DNA of 64,000 nt from Bin87 sp963663945 (GTDB taxonomy: Bacteria > Chloroflexota > Dehalococcoidia > Lucifugimonadales > UBA3495): positions 1,054,001-1,118,000 of the forward strand of contig OY760687.1 of assembly GCA_963663945.1 (NCBI GenBank), written 5' to 3'. The position numbers and the translations under genes were made by a program. The notes beneath the pieces are model-generated. The model had not been told where the DNA came from. It saw nothing but the letters and a program-made list of their open reading frames with translations, and searched no databases. Positions 10,101 to 19,100 of this stretch are shown here, piece by piece. Positions within the stretch are counted from its first letter, which is position 1, and each line of letters begins with the position of its first letter.

Positions 10101-10523
10101 GATGGCTGCCGCGCCGACCGCCAGGTCCGACCAGTTCGAAGCGCCGTCGTCGAACCTCGCCCTCACCGCCACCTTGTAGGAATCTCCCGGGTTCAGGCCG
10201 GTCACGGTGAGGCTGTTGGGGACGGGATACGCGTTCCAGTTGGTGTTGTCCCAGGGGCGGAACCACCCGTTCTCTTCCGCCCACTTCACCCGGTAGTCGT
10301 TGGCGTTCTCGGGATGAGCATCCCAGTTGATGACCAAGTCGCCCGGGTTGTCCCCGGCCGTGGCCGTTACGCCGGTTACGGCAGCCTGCCAGGGCTCGGT
10401 CTCGGTCTGAGCCGACGCCGACAGCGTCAGTGCGAAGGCAGCTATGGCTCCGGTTGTGACAATGGTCGCGGCCAAGGCGATGGCGCGCTGCTCGCGGATG
10501 ATAAACAGTATTCTGCTCAACAT
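7152..10523 (-). CDS. Large exported protein with Fn3, Ig-like and six PPC-type modules
   Basis: The protein has 1,123 residues. The start ATG is preceded by GGAG 6 nt upstream. A signal peptide (about 1-39) ends with ASAQ. Two Fn3-like modules follow (about 42-240; each has a VINWDAHP/VISWDAHP strand and a YRVKWAEE strand), then an Ig-like module with YQWVRS (about 250-345). Six related modules of about 125 residues then run to the C-terminus. Each starts with a DTTTT-like linker, has a D-x-DW(F/Y/I) core and ends near GTYYVAA, as in bacterial pre-peptidase C-terminal (PPC) domains. No enzyme domain, transmembrane anchor or sorting signal is visible. It is probably a surface or secreted binding or structural protein. 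A conserved inverted-repeat element lies about 180-235 nt upstream. Confidence 0.85.
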   Translation of the reverse strand: MLSRILFIIREQRAIALAATIVTTGAIAAFALTLSASAQTETEPWQAAVTGVTATAGDNPGDLVINWDAHPENANDYRVKWAEENGWFRPWDNTNWNAYPVPNSLTVTGLNPGDSYKVAVRARFDDGASNWSDLAVGAAAIDPMKPAVTGLTVEPGENAGDLVISWDAHPAGPNDYRVKWAEEDGEFRPYGNRDWNAYPTGTTHTVTGLTPGATYKAMVLSRFDDRKRSDWSEVVMESAALPPNVPAAGQPAITGTVEVDETLEVDTSGIADENGMTNAEFSYQWVRSAEDADEDIAGEIGIDYTLAEGDAGHAIKVRVSFTDDDGYSESVTSDATDVLLVAETQVTNSGSEPDGEDLPADATTTGALVMGKTATGNIGTGDDKDWFRVELTKGVYYRFRMKGAGTSDGTLANLDLRGIADEDGNYLTPSGSDNRGTANSARIEWKASQTGTFYLVAKSWGSQTGTYLVAASVISDGDTVPADTTTTTELAVGGWLLYVIETGSDRDWIKVEMAEDIWYRFELNTRNATGEMARHFPGLFKIRDPEGTGIADTTMVFPHNTGPPYDRSETRVVMYFQVQAAGHHYVVAGSALKTTGMFTIKVEAMADDDHSADTSTDGTVAVDGTVMARLEIPQDHDWFKIELEADKTYKVDVLGTSTGNGTLRNPGLNGIYDSSGQLVADTADNDRGAFMDARKYFTPSEGGTYYVAAASAWGTQVIPGNRGTYRVGVTEVASDIPGNTSTTATLTVGTDAFAEIDRPGDKDWYKFETEADKAYLIQARAGSQLYGNVGTPYALGIYDVDGNAVTDLGGGHRQNLNRKQGQLYLDPGQAATYYFSFGARGPTHSDAGFDVITPTGTYLARVIEVDDDLPGDDTTLAAARLAGKHRGVFEMIGDHDWYKFTGTVGKAYFIKAHGNWSGHFNRRIDIDIDGVFDTERNRMPGTFAQWNAGLTTATYLDAMVYFVPTVTATYFIGVASPFTHYDDFGNYNLTVHELPPDLPDGTSTTAAVSVGGTYSGWIEQKRDRDWIRMSLTADEEYEIHARGKPTSDGSLRNPHIYKIADSTGQTVSGTSNADGGEGYNAMVTFTPTVSGDYYVEVGGEFIGPFLQYGTYTIEIVDVDGDGM

Positions 10524-10700
10524 AATACGCTCCTATATGAGCCTCGGTCTGTATTTCCCACCCCCAGCGCCGGCAGTGTCAACCGCCGCCAAGGATGCGG
10601 GACGGAGCGGCGGTGGTCTGTCTATAATGACCACTGCGCCGGCGGCCCGCGCGTTCCGCAATGAGTATGCGCGTACTAGAGTCCCCAATCCCCTAGCCGA

Positions 10701-10760
10701 AAACAATTGCCAAACGCCCCTTTTTACAGAGGGCATTTGCCCGGCCGATCACGGGCAAAA
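10701..10760 (-). promoter_or_regulatory. Upstream inverted-repeat element, copy 1
   Basis: This is one of three related elements, each upstream of a minus-strand exported-protein gene. Arm A is GCCAAACGCCCC at 10710, arm B GGGCATTTGCCCG at 10731, and arm C CGGGCAAA at 10752. A pairs imperfectly with B. B pairs perfectly over 8 bp with C (TTTGCCCG/CGGGCAAA), so two alternative hairpins are possible. The flank AAACAATTG is shared with copy 2. It could be an operator array or an RNA leader structure. Confidence 0.6.
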
Positions 10761-10955
10761 ACACACCAGCAAGCGCACCAAGACCCAGATGCGCTCCACA
10801 CCGCTGCCGGATCTCAAGGTGCGTGATGGAATCCATTGACGACGTTCGGCGGCGTACCGGAAAACCGTAACGCTCTGCTGGCACCCGGTCCGAGAAACGT
10901 GGGTGTGGAGTTGCAGACGGTATGATCAGCGCGGTCCTGTCGTTGGGAGCCGGCG

Positions 10956-11568
10956 ATGAGCAAGAGCTGCCTGCCTTACGATCCTGATCGGCAGTTGCTG
11001 ATGCCGTCAGCGCTGCAGGAGTGGCTGCCGGAGGATCACCTGGCCTATGTCATCTCGAAACGCCAGTCGATGAGTTTTAGGCCTATGAAGGAAAAGGAAG
11101 CGCAGTTGTCGGCGGAGGTGGCGGAGTTGTTGCGTCGGGCCCAGCAGGTATGAGGAAGATGACCGCCGGTACGGCAAGGACCGGCGCGGTGGTGAGTTGC
11201 CACAGGAGTTGGCCTTTCGAGTGGGCCGGCTGGAGAATATCCAGGAGGCTCTGGCGGCGGTGGAAGCCGAGGCTCGGGCGGAGGCGAAGCGTGCGGCGGC
11301 AGCGGGCAAGGATCATGCCGGGGCGCCCTACGACAAGGCCCAGCGCAACTTCACCGATGCGGAGTCTCGGATCATGCGCGCGCCCGGCGGACGGGACGTT
11401 CTGCAGGCCTGCAACTGCCAGTCGGTGGTGGACAGCGAGCATCAGGTGATCGTGGCGGCCCGGGTCACCAACCAGACGTCGGACCAGCAGGCGGTCGTAA
11501 TGCTGGAGGAGACCATCGCCAATGTCGGCGTGGAGCCGATAATGGTATGCGCCGGCTGCCGGACATAG
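10956..11568 (+). pseudogene. IS1182-type transposase remnant
   Basis: The first 40 residues (SCLPYDPDRQLLMPSALQEWLPEDHLAY in outline) match the start of IS1182-type transposases. The reading then jumps to a helical internal segment (EKEAQLSAEVAELLRR), so the catalytic N-terminal core is deleted. A frameshift near 11145-11155 moves the rest into another frame: YEEDDRRYGKDRRGGELPQEL, then CNCQSVVDSEHQVIVAARVTN, the usual DDE-region core. The C-terminal part with the last catalytic Glu is not found. The remnant is inactive and marks an old insertion between two exported-protein genes. Confidence 0.72.
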
Positions 11569-11915
11569 GTTGGTTCTGCCTGATGGTGAATTACGGGCGT
11601 TACTCTCTGAAGCGCCAAGACGGGTACACGGATGACGGTGCAGGCCAAAGGCCGGCGGCTTCGCCACTGGGAGAGGCCCAGGTCGAGGCCGCCGGTAGCC
11701 GAGATACTGCGCGGACAGTTGAAGCGGTCGGTACGCCTTGCGTCAGCCCGTCCCGCTCCGGCACGGATGCTGGCAAGGCAATGCCGTGTTCCCCTGCTCT
11801 GGACCTTGCAAGATGCAACCGGGAACTCGCCTGTGCCACAGCCAGGGCGGGACGGGCGCCGCTGTCACTCCAACTGCGTTCGGCGTGACAGGTTTGTCAA
11901 ACACTTGCCGTACGC
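11569..11915. other. Intergenic, nothing recognised
   Basis: About 350 nt lie between the transposase remnant and the 3' end of the next gene. Short frames exist, but none resembles a known protein and none has a good start. It may include decayed IS sequence. Confidence 0.4.
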
Positions 11916-14315
11916 TCATCGCGAGCCGGATTCTATGCCGCCGGTGAGTTGGTACTCGCCGTCCGGACCGATCTTGGTCAGGTAGACATCATCTGACCCC
12001 TGGTTGTCGCCAGGCCCGTATTGGAGTTGGAGGCCATCAATGTCGATAACAGTGGATTGATCGAAGACATTGAGGAAGCACTCCCGATTGAGGTCCCGGC
12101 CGCAAGCCTTCAGGCGTTCAATTGCGAGACGTCCCACAAGATAGCCTTCCAGGGAGACAAACCCAGGTTCGGCGTCAGCATCGTAAGTGGACAGGGCGGC
12201 GCGATATGCGGCAACCAGTTGGTGGTTCTCATCAGTCGGCAGCGGCACCACCTGGGTTACGTACACGTCCGACGTGGGCTCATTGAGCTTCACCAGCTCA
12301 TCCTGGAGCGCGTTGCTGCCGACGAATGACACGGCCATAAAGATGGGGTCATCCACGAGCCTCATGCGCAACTGCTTGATCAGTTCCGCAGTTGGAGCGT
12401 GTGCGCCGATAACGATTACAGAGTCCGGCTCGGCGCCGGCGATACGGTCCGCCGCCGCTTTCACCGCACGGGTGTTACGGGGGTAATACCACGACGACGC
12501 CAGCGTCATGCCACGATTGTCCAGGGCCTTGTGAACCCCGGCCAGCCCGTCCAGTCCGTAGGAATCGTTCTGATACAGCACCGCCACCCTGGTCTTGCCC
12601 AAGCTCTGCAGGTGTTCCGCTATACGCTCGGTTTCGTCGTGATACGAGGCGCGCACGTTGAGCACATTGTCCTGATCGGCGCCTCGCAGCAACTGTGCAC
12701 CGGTGAAAGCTCCGACAAATGGAACGTCTCCGGCATCCGCCAGCGGCAGCGCAGCCCTGGAAGTGGGCGTGCCCACGGCGCCGATCAGCCCAAATACGCG
12801 TTCCTTCCCGATCAGCAACTGGGTGTTGGAAAACGCGAAGACGGTCTCATAGTCGTCGTTGAGCGTCTTGAGCGTCAGTTGGCGCCCATGCACCCCGTCG
12901 TTGTCATTGGCTTCTTTGAACGCCGCCAGGATGCCAAGTTGCATCCCTTCACCCAACGCGGCGGAAGGACCCAACAAAGCGGCGGACTGCCCGAACCGGA
13001 TTTCGTCCTCAGTAACGCCGGGCTCCCCGGCTTCTTTCCCCGGCATTGTTGACGGTTGAGGATGGCCTTGCACATCGGCCGTCAGGCTGTCAATTTCAAA
13101 CAGCAACTGGTTCAGAGTATGGTTGTTTTTCGAGATCAGAGCGTTTTCGGTTGCTGCCAGACCGAGCCGATGCTCCAGGCGGTCGAATATGTTGCTATCA
13201 CCCGTCGCGACGGAGAGCACCTGCTGAGAGAGATGGATCAACTCCTCGAACTCAGGTCCGCCGTTGTCCGACAGATATTCAATGTCTCGTTCAATGGGCG
13301 CCGCCGCCGTCTCGTACAACTCCTGGACTCGCCCCGCCAACGAGGGAACTCGCAAATCGGCCGCCGCCAACAGTATGCTGGTCGCGGGCCCCAAGTTTCC
13401 CAAAAAACTTCGCACGTGTGCGTATTGGAGAATGTCGGACGTGGAGAATGCGGCCGAATCTGCTGATTCTCCATCCGTAACGCTGGACATCAGCTGGCTG
13501 AGTTGGTCGTCCGCGCTGGTCTCAGCAGCGGGAAGCAGCATCGTGGTGGTGGTGCGAGTCAGTTGCTGCCTGTCCGTAACCCCAGCCACGATCGAGCTCA
13601 ACAACGGAGGCCTTTGCCGTTGGATCACCTCCGAGTTGGTTACCAGATCGTCCACTAATCTCGTGATCTTACCGGCCTGGTCGGGATAACCGTTCTCAGA
13701 CAGGATTTCCAGCTGTGCCTCCAGGGCGGCCTTGTGGTCAGCTACCGCTGCGGCAGATTTGCTGAGGTCCGCAGGCGTCATCCCAAAGCGGGTGGGGCCG
13801 GACAAGGCAACCAACTCGCTGGCGTGCCTTGAAATGCGGAGCGCAGCGGTCAGAGCCCGAACGTCCGGGCTCGCATCTATACGCACGTCCAGCGGTTGCC
13901 ACGCCGACCATGTTGCGGGTTTTGCGTCAGGGCTGCTTCTGCTGCCCACTCTGAAGTGGTAATTCGCCCTTCCGGTCGTCGGGGTGCCGACCGTCAAAGT
14001 GTGTGTGGCCGTCTCGCCCCCTTCAACGTCAAGGGACAGGATGAGGTTCCGCCAGTCCTGATCGGCGTAGTGCGAGTCCCATGCCGCATCATTGTCCAGC
14101 CAGCCAATGGTGTAACCGGAGGCGTCGGCCACCGCCTCCCAGGACACCACCACGTCGCCGGGATTATCGCCATTGAACACACGCACGTTGGTGGGGGCGG
14201 GCAGGGCCGGTTGAGCCCAGGCTTCCTGGTCTGACGCCATCAACAGGGCAAGGGCCGCCAGGATCGCTGCGGTGACCACAGCCGTGACCGGAAGTACAAC
14301 GCGTTTTATCCGCAT
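11916..14315 (-). CDS. Fn3 plus helical region fused to a type I periplasmic-binding (LivJ-like) domain, exported
   Basis: The protein has 799 residues. ATG 14315 has GGAG 9 nt upstream. The signal peptide (about 1-34) ends AWAQ. An Fn3-like module covers about 38-145 (DVVVSWEAVADASGYTIGW in outline). A long, mostly helical segment, about 150-425, resembles extracytoplasmic helical-bundle sensor regions. From about residue 432 to the end it matches Peripla_BP_6 branched-chain amino-acid binding proteins (DEIRFGQSAALLG, NDNDGVHGRQL, FGLIGAVGTPTS, DVPFVGAFTGA, VAVLYQNDSYGLDG). No LivHMGF transport genes are adjacent, so it may be a ligand-sensing or scavenging surface protein rather than a transporter subunit. 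The fusion order is unusual. An inverted-repeat element lies about 145-210 nt upstream. Confidence 0.83.
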   Translation of the reverse strand: MRIKRVVLPVTAVVTAAILAALALLMASDQEAWAQPALPAPTNVRVFNGDNPGDVVVSWEAVADASGYTIGWLDNDAAWDSHYADQDWRNLILSLDVEGGETATHTLTVGTPTTGRANYHFRVGSRSSPDAKPATWSAWQPLDVRIDASPDVRALTAALRISRHASELVALSGPTRFGMTPADLSKSAAAVADHKAALEAQLEILSENGYPDQAGKITRLVDDLVTNSEVIQRQRPPLLSSIVAGVTDRQQLTRTTTTMLLPAAETSADDQLSQLMSSVTDGESADSAAFSTSDILQYAHVRSFLGNLGPATSILLAAADLRVPSLAGRVQELYETAAAPIERDIEYLSDNGGPEFEELIHLSQQVLSVATGDSNIFDRLEHRLGLAATENALISKNNHTLNQLLFEIDSLTADVQGHPQPSTMPGKEAGEPGVTEDEIRFGQSAALLGPSAALGEGMQLGILAAFKEANDNDGVHGRQLTLKTLNDDYETVFAFSNTQLLIGKERVFGLIGAVGTPTSRAALPLADAGDVPFVGAFTGAQLLRGADQDNVLNVRASYHDETERIAEHLQSLGKTRVAVLYQNDSYGLDGLAGVHKALDNRGMTLASSWYYPRNTRAVKAAADRIAGAEPDSVIVIGAHAPTAELIKQLRMRLVDDPIFMAVSFVGSNALQDELVKLNEPTSDVYVTQVVPLPTDENHQLVAAYRAALSTYDADAEPGFVSLEGYLVGRLAIERLKACGRDLNRECFLNVFDQSTVIDIDGLQLQYGPGDNQGSDDVYLTKIGPDGEYQLTGGIESGSR

Positions 14316-14460
14316 GATTTCAACTCCATACCTTTGGTGTTAGTTATGAAACCGTTTTATATATGCCACGAGGCTCACACATGCTGCGAGCTGGCCCATT
14401 CTCCACAGCGGGGAGCTCCATGAACATTGCCGATTAAGAGTCCGCGATTGTCCCGTCCGG

Positions 14461-14525
14461 AAACAATTGGCAAATGCCCTATTTGGAGGGGGCATTTGCC
14501 GTGCCGAAGATCGGGCAAATGCCCC
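14461..14525 (-). promoter_or_regulatory. Upstream inverted-repeat element, copy 2
   Basis: This is the best-preserved copy. Arm A is GGCAAATGCCC (14470-14480) and arm B GGGCATTTGCC (14490-14500), an 11-bp perfect inverted repeat with a 9-nt spacer. Arm C is GGGCAAATGCCCC (14513-14525), which also pairs with arm B. A-B and B-C hairpins are therefore mutually exclusive. It lies about 145-210 nt before the start at 14315 on the minus strand. Confidence 0.7.
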
Positions 14526-15157
14526 GCAACGGATAACTGGAACGTGTGCCCATGACGAGCCCACAGTCTTTATCCATGGGCAACTCTTGGACACTCTTGG
14601 TCCGAGCGGATCGTGGCTCCACTGTGTGGCAACGTAGCCCAGGAACGGCGTAGAACCACCGCCAACCAGTCGGCCCGATGATCCCAAAAGGCCGGCGGCG
14701 GTCTGCTGCGACACCCGCCCCCGAATGTCTTATCAGGCTCGAGCTCCCAGGTTCATCCCGTCATGACGGCCGAGAAGTCAAAAGCGCCCGTGGCAAAGAG
14801 CTTTGCCCGGGCAAGGCGCCGTCAGATTCGGATGGCAACTTGGAGTGTTGCCCACCCCCAAGCGCAATGAATCCCAAAACCTGCCCGGCGTTCACTGGCC
14901 TGGGCGTCAGGGATCTCGAAAACCCACTGGCCCCGTGGGTTTCTAATACCAAGAGCGTCCGTTCTGACTCGCGCTGACGACAGAGGATTATCCGGGTATC
15001 GTCTCTATACTCGGATCAAGCAGGTCATTCATGCACACCCGCAATCGCGTTTCGATGATACGCTCATGGAATCTTCACATCCGTCCGGTATTTTAGGTTA
15101 GGCGGCGTTCGATCCTCATCCAGTGTCCGGTGGATCTTCTTCGGAGGAAGTGTTGCA
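14526..15157. other. Divergent intergenic region with a small hairpin
   Basis: There is no supported gene in about 630 nt between the binding-protein gene and the dioxygenase gene. An 8-bp inverted repeat AAACCCAC/GTGGGTTT with a 7-nt loop lies at 14920-14942. On the minus strand it is followed by TTTT and looks like a weak terminator, but no gene reads into it from that side. Otherwise nothing was seen. Confidence 0.4.
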
Positions 15158-15937
15158 GTGATGATTCGCCAAGTCCTTGGCGCCACATGCCTGGCAATCC
15201 TTGTGGTCATATTTGCCGCTTGCGGCGACGACTCGACGGCGATCGACATGATGCCTGCCCAGGTTTCGCCGGCACCGACGGCAGACTCCGCGCAACAAGC
15301 GAATAACCCGGTCGGACTGGTCGATTGTGTCCAGACTCCGTCCCAAACCGAGGGACCGTATTACTTCGACACCGGCGAGCTCCGCCGCGACATCACAGAA
15401 GGCCGGCCCGGCACACCCCTTCTGGTATCCTTGCGCCTCGTCGAGGCGGGTTCGTGTGAGCCGGTTGCCGGCGCGACCGTCGACATCTGGCATACGGACG
15501 TCTCCGGCGTGTACTCCGGCTATCCCGGTCAGGGCGACGACACCACCGATGAGACCTTCCTTCGCGGCAAGCAGGTCACCGACGCCAATGGCATCGCCGA
15601 GTTCGAGACCATCTACCCCGGCTGGTACCCCACCAGGGCAGTGCATATTCACTTTATGGCCTACACTGATGAAGGCCATCTGGTGACCTCACAGATGTAC
15701 TTTCCCGACACGGTTTCCGAGGCGGTCTACCAGACTGAGCCCTACGCAGCCCGCGGTCCCCATCCCGTAACGAACGACGACGATGGCATCTTTCCCGGCG
15801 ATACGGTGGACAGCTCCCTGATCGGGCACGTGACCGAGAACGGCGAAGGCTACACGATCTCCCTGTCCGTCGGCGTCACACCCGGATCCGGTTCGGCCGC
15901 CAACGAGGGTTTTACGGTGCGCGGAGGAGATCGGTGA
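15158..15937 (+). CDS. Lipoprotein intradiol ring-cleavage dioxygenase (protocatechuate 3,4-dioxygenase-like)
   Basis: The protein has 259 residues. A lipoprotein signal ends in FAAC near residue 22, so the enzyme should be membrane-tethered outside the cytoplasm. The intradiol dioxygenase core follows: TEGPYYFD, VDIWHTDVSGVYSGY (first Tyr ligand) and GWYPTRAVHIHF. The last motif supplies the second Tyr and the two His that bind non-haem Fe(III). All four expected ligands appear present. The family cleaves catechols with O2, but exported lipoprotein members are poorly characterised and the substrate is unknown. GGAGGAAGTG precedes the ATG. It stands alone between exported-protein genes, with no catechol-pathway partners nearby. 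Confidence 0.87.
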   Translation: MMIRQVLGATCLAILVVIFAACGDDSTAIDMMPAQVSPAPTADSAQQANNPVGLVDCVQTPSQTEGPYYFDTGELRRDITEGRPGTPLLVSLRLVEAGSCEPVAGATVDIWHTDVSGVYSGYPGQGDDTTDETFLRGKQVTDANGIAEFETIYPGWYPTRAVHIHFMAYTDEGHLVTSQMYFPDTVSEAVYQTEPYAARGPHPVTNDDDGIFPGDTVDSSLIGHVTENGEGYTISLSVGVTPGSGSAANEGFTVRGGDR

Positions 15938-15989
15938 AGCCCCGCCCGGACCGGGCTCTGGTCCGTGCTTAGACCGAGAGCGTCATGGG

Positions 15990-16101
15990 TGCCCGCAGGT
16001 GCATCGCTCTGCCTGATATCGTTACTGCCCCAGCAGGACACGGTGCCGTCGTTCGCAAGGGCGCACACGTGATAGTGACCAGCGGCGAGGGCCCCGAAGC
16101 T
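15990..16101 (-). pseudogene. RCC1-type repeat remnant, in frame after the stop of the next gene
   Basis: Directly after the TGA at 16102-16104 of the minus-strand gene, the same frame continues with SFGALAAGHYHVCALANDG and then TVSCWGSNDIRQSDAPAG. This is a clear single RCC1-like repeat, usually found in tandem in exported beta-propellers. It then decays into unrelated sequence. It is either a leftover of a longer C-terminus cut off by a nonsense change, or a relic of a neighbouring propeller gene. Confidence 0.6.
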
Positions 16102-19100
16102 TCAGTCAGACGGCGGGTCCGCAGGCCCGGGCACGGCGACGGCGGGCTTGTTGCGCAGCCGGCGTCCGTCTGGTGTGCACACGGCGCCCGTCTTGTCGCA
16201 GGCTCTCGCCGAGTTCAGCGAGACGGTAACGTCATCGGAAGAGTCCGGGGTAACGGAGATCACCCAGATCGACAGCGTGGAGTTTTGCCGCTGTACGACG
16301 CTGGAAATTGAACCGCTGGTGATGTCCAGCGAATGGTCCCGCAGCGCTTCGGCCTTGAGGTCCATGGCCTCGGGGAAGATGAGCTCCACGGTGAATATCT
16401 CGCTGCCGTCGTGGCTTTTGGGTATCGACGAGAAATGCGCTGTGGGCCGCGCCAGCGGTCGGTCGGGGAGTGGCTGAGGGGCGACCGCGGTGGTGATGCT
16501 CACCTCGAGCTCGTGCCCCACGTCCCAGCCGACCAACCCCGTTGGCCACCAGTATCGGCCGTCGCCTCTCAACGCAGGAACCTTGCTGGCCGCGGCCGCG
16601 AAATCGCCGAACCCGACGAGCACCTCCTCGCCGCCGTGCATCGATATGGTCCGCGTCCAGTGCAGCTTGAACTTGTTCGCCAACGGACGCGACGTGGACA
16701 GGTACAGCCCGTCGGCAAAATGCATGACGGCGAGGATACCGTACCGGTCGCCGTCGAGCTCAAAGTTCCGGACCCCCAGGGCCGAGCGCGGATGGGTCCA
16801 TGTCGTATAGCCCATCCCGGTCGGCGCCGTCGAGTCGATGACGTCGACGGTCATCGGGCTCGACCACACCAACGTCCGTTCGCTCAGCTTGACCCGGTAG
16901 GTGCCGGTTACGTCGTCGGCATCGACCCACCCCGGAATTGCGCGCACCCCGACGTAGTAGGTGCCCGACTCGGACGGGTCGAAGTGGTGCACGCTGCTGT
17001 AACCGAACTTGGCTCCGTCGACAAGATCGCCCGCCGAGTCGAACACGCCGTACGCGTGGCCGTACCTCAGAGTGCCCTTGCCCTGCGAGAACCCGGCGAT
17101 GCTCACCCCGTACCTGCGGCCCGCCTCGGCCTCGAACCTGAACCAGTCGTAGTCGCCGACGACCTCGAGTTCGGCTCGCACCGCCGCGCCACCGGCGACA
17201 AGCGCGCCGGTGGTGTCGGTGAACGCCGAGAAATCGTCCGCAGAATTGTCGGCATGAGCCACCGCCACCTTATAGGTTCCCGTGGCGCCGAACTCGTAGA
17301 ATCCGCCTTCGTTGCGGTATGCGGCCGCCGCGATGAAGTAGGTGGCCGTTGCGGTCGGCGTGACCGCAATCGTGGGCTCGACGCCCTCGCCGCCGAGGCT
17401 GCCAGTGGACACCGCCGTGCCGTCCGCGTCATAGACGCCCGCAAGGATCGGGGCGGCGAGCGTGCCCGATCCGCTGGGTCCCGCCAGCGCCTCGATCCAG
17501 TATTCCTGGCCATCGGTCAGATCGACGGCAAACCAGTCGATGTCGCCAGCGGTTTCGATATTGCCGGTAGCGCTGCCGGCGCCGTCCGCATCGAGAGTGA
17601 TGCTGGCCGCGGTGCTGCTGTCGGCCGAGTAATCGTCGGTCACCTCGACCGTGGTTGAGGCCTCGCTCAGGGCGTAGCTGAGTTCGTAGTCGTTGGCGCC
17701 GTACGCGACGGCCACGACCCTGAAGAAGTAGGAACCCGAGGCGAGCGTTGCCGAGATGCTGTCGTCCTCGACGCCCTGGTGGACGCTCTCGTGAATGACG
17801 TTGCCCGAATCGTCCTCGATGAACAGGTTGGCGTCGACGTCAAGGCCGCTGAGCGCAACGGCGACGTCTTTGGACTCAGTCAGCGAGAAGCCGAAGAAGT
17901 CTTCGGTGTCGCCCCCGGATTCAACCGTGCCGGTCAGCGATGCGGCGCCGCTGATCTCGGTGATATCGCCGAGGCTCACATCGTCGGCACGGTCATCGAC
18001 TGGAATTGGGTCCGGAGCCGGGGCGGCGGGGACGTTCGCGCGGCGCCACTCCGACCAGTCGCTGAGCCCCGCGGCGTTGCGGGCCTTGACCCGGTACACG
18101 TAACGGGTCAACGGTTCGACGCTGGTGTCGTCGTAGGCGGTGTCGGCGCTGGCCGTGTCCTCTTCAATGATCTCGAAGTGGCCATGGGGGTGCAGGTCAC
18201 GGTCGCGGCGGAGGATCTGGTACCCCGTGATCGAGGCATCTCCCGGGTCATCCCAGGAGATCGACACCCGGGAGTGCGTCACCTCGGATACGACCGGTCG
18301 CGTCGGCGCCGCCGGCGGGTTCGACTCCGTGTCGTCGTCGCTGACCGTCACGCTTACGTCGGATGCCGTCTCCGAGGCGTAGTCACCCCCCGACACCGCG
18401 TGCGAGACCGTCGCCGAATCATCGTCGCCATCGGCGTCCTGCGCCGCGCTCACCGTCACCGTCTTCGCCGTGTGCCAGTCCCCGGTCCCAAAGCTCAGCG
18501 ACGACGGGCTCACCGTCACGTCCGCATCCCCGCTCACCGACGGCGTCACCGTCACCGTCGCCGTCGGCTGGGACTGCAGCACCACCGTGTAAATGGCCGT
18601 TCCTCCTTCGGGAACCGTCAGCGTCGGCGTCGACACCGTCACCCCGCGCTCGTCGTCCTCCACGATGGTCGCCGTCGTCCCGGTTATGCTCAGGTCCGTC
18701 TCCGTGGTCGTGCCAGTGACCGACAGGGTCTTGTCACCGTCGGCTACGTCGTCGTCCGTCGTCGTCAGCGTGAAGCTCGCCGTCCCCGTGGTTTCGCCGG
18801 CATCGATCGTCAGCGTCAGGTCAGCGACCGAAGCGTAGTCCGTACCCTCCGTGGCTGCGTCGCCCGCGGCGCCCACCTCAACCGTGACCGTTGTGTCCGT
18901 CGTCCTTGACGCCCCATTCAGCGTGCCCGTCACCGTGATGGCGGTCGCGCTGGCGTCCTCGTCCACCGAGTTGGCGCTCAGCGACAGCACCACCGCCGTC
19001 GAAACAGCGATGATCGACCCGCTCGACGGCCAGTCGTCGCTGGTTACCTGTTCAGCGTTGCCTTCACCACCCGTGAAACTGACCCTGACCCTGATCTTGT

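Noticed and set aside
9135..10664. 509-codon plus-strand frame antisense to the Fn3/PPC gene
   Set aside because: The sense frame has a signal peptide, ribosome site and clear modules; the antisense frame has none.
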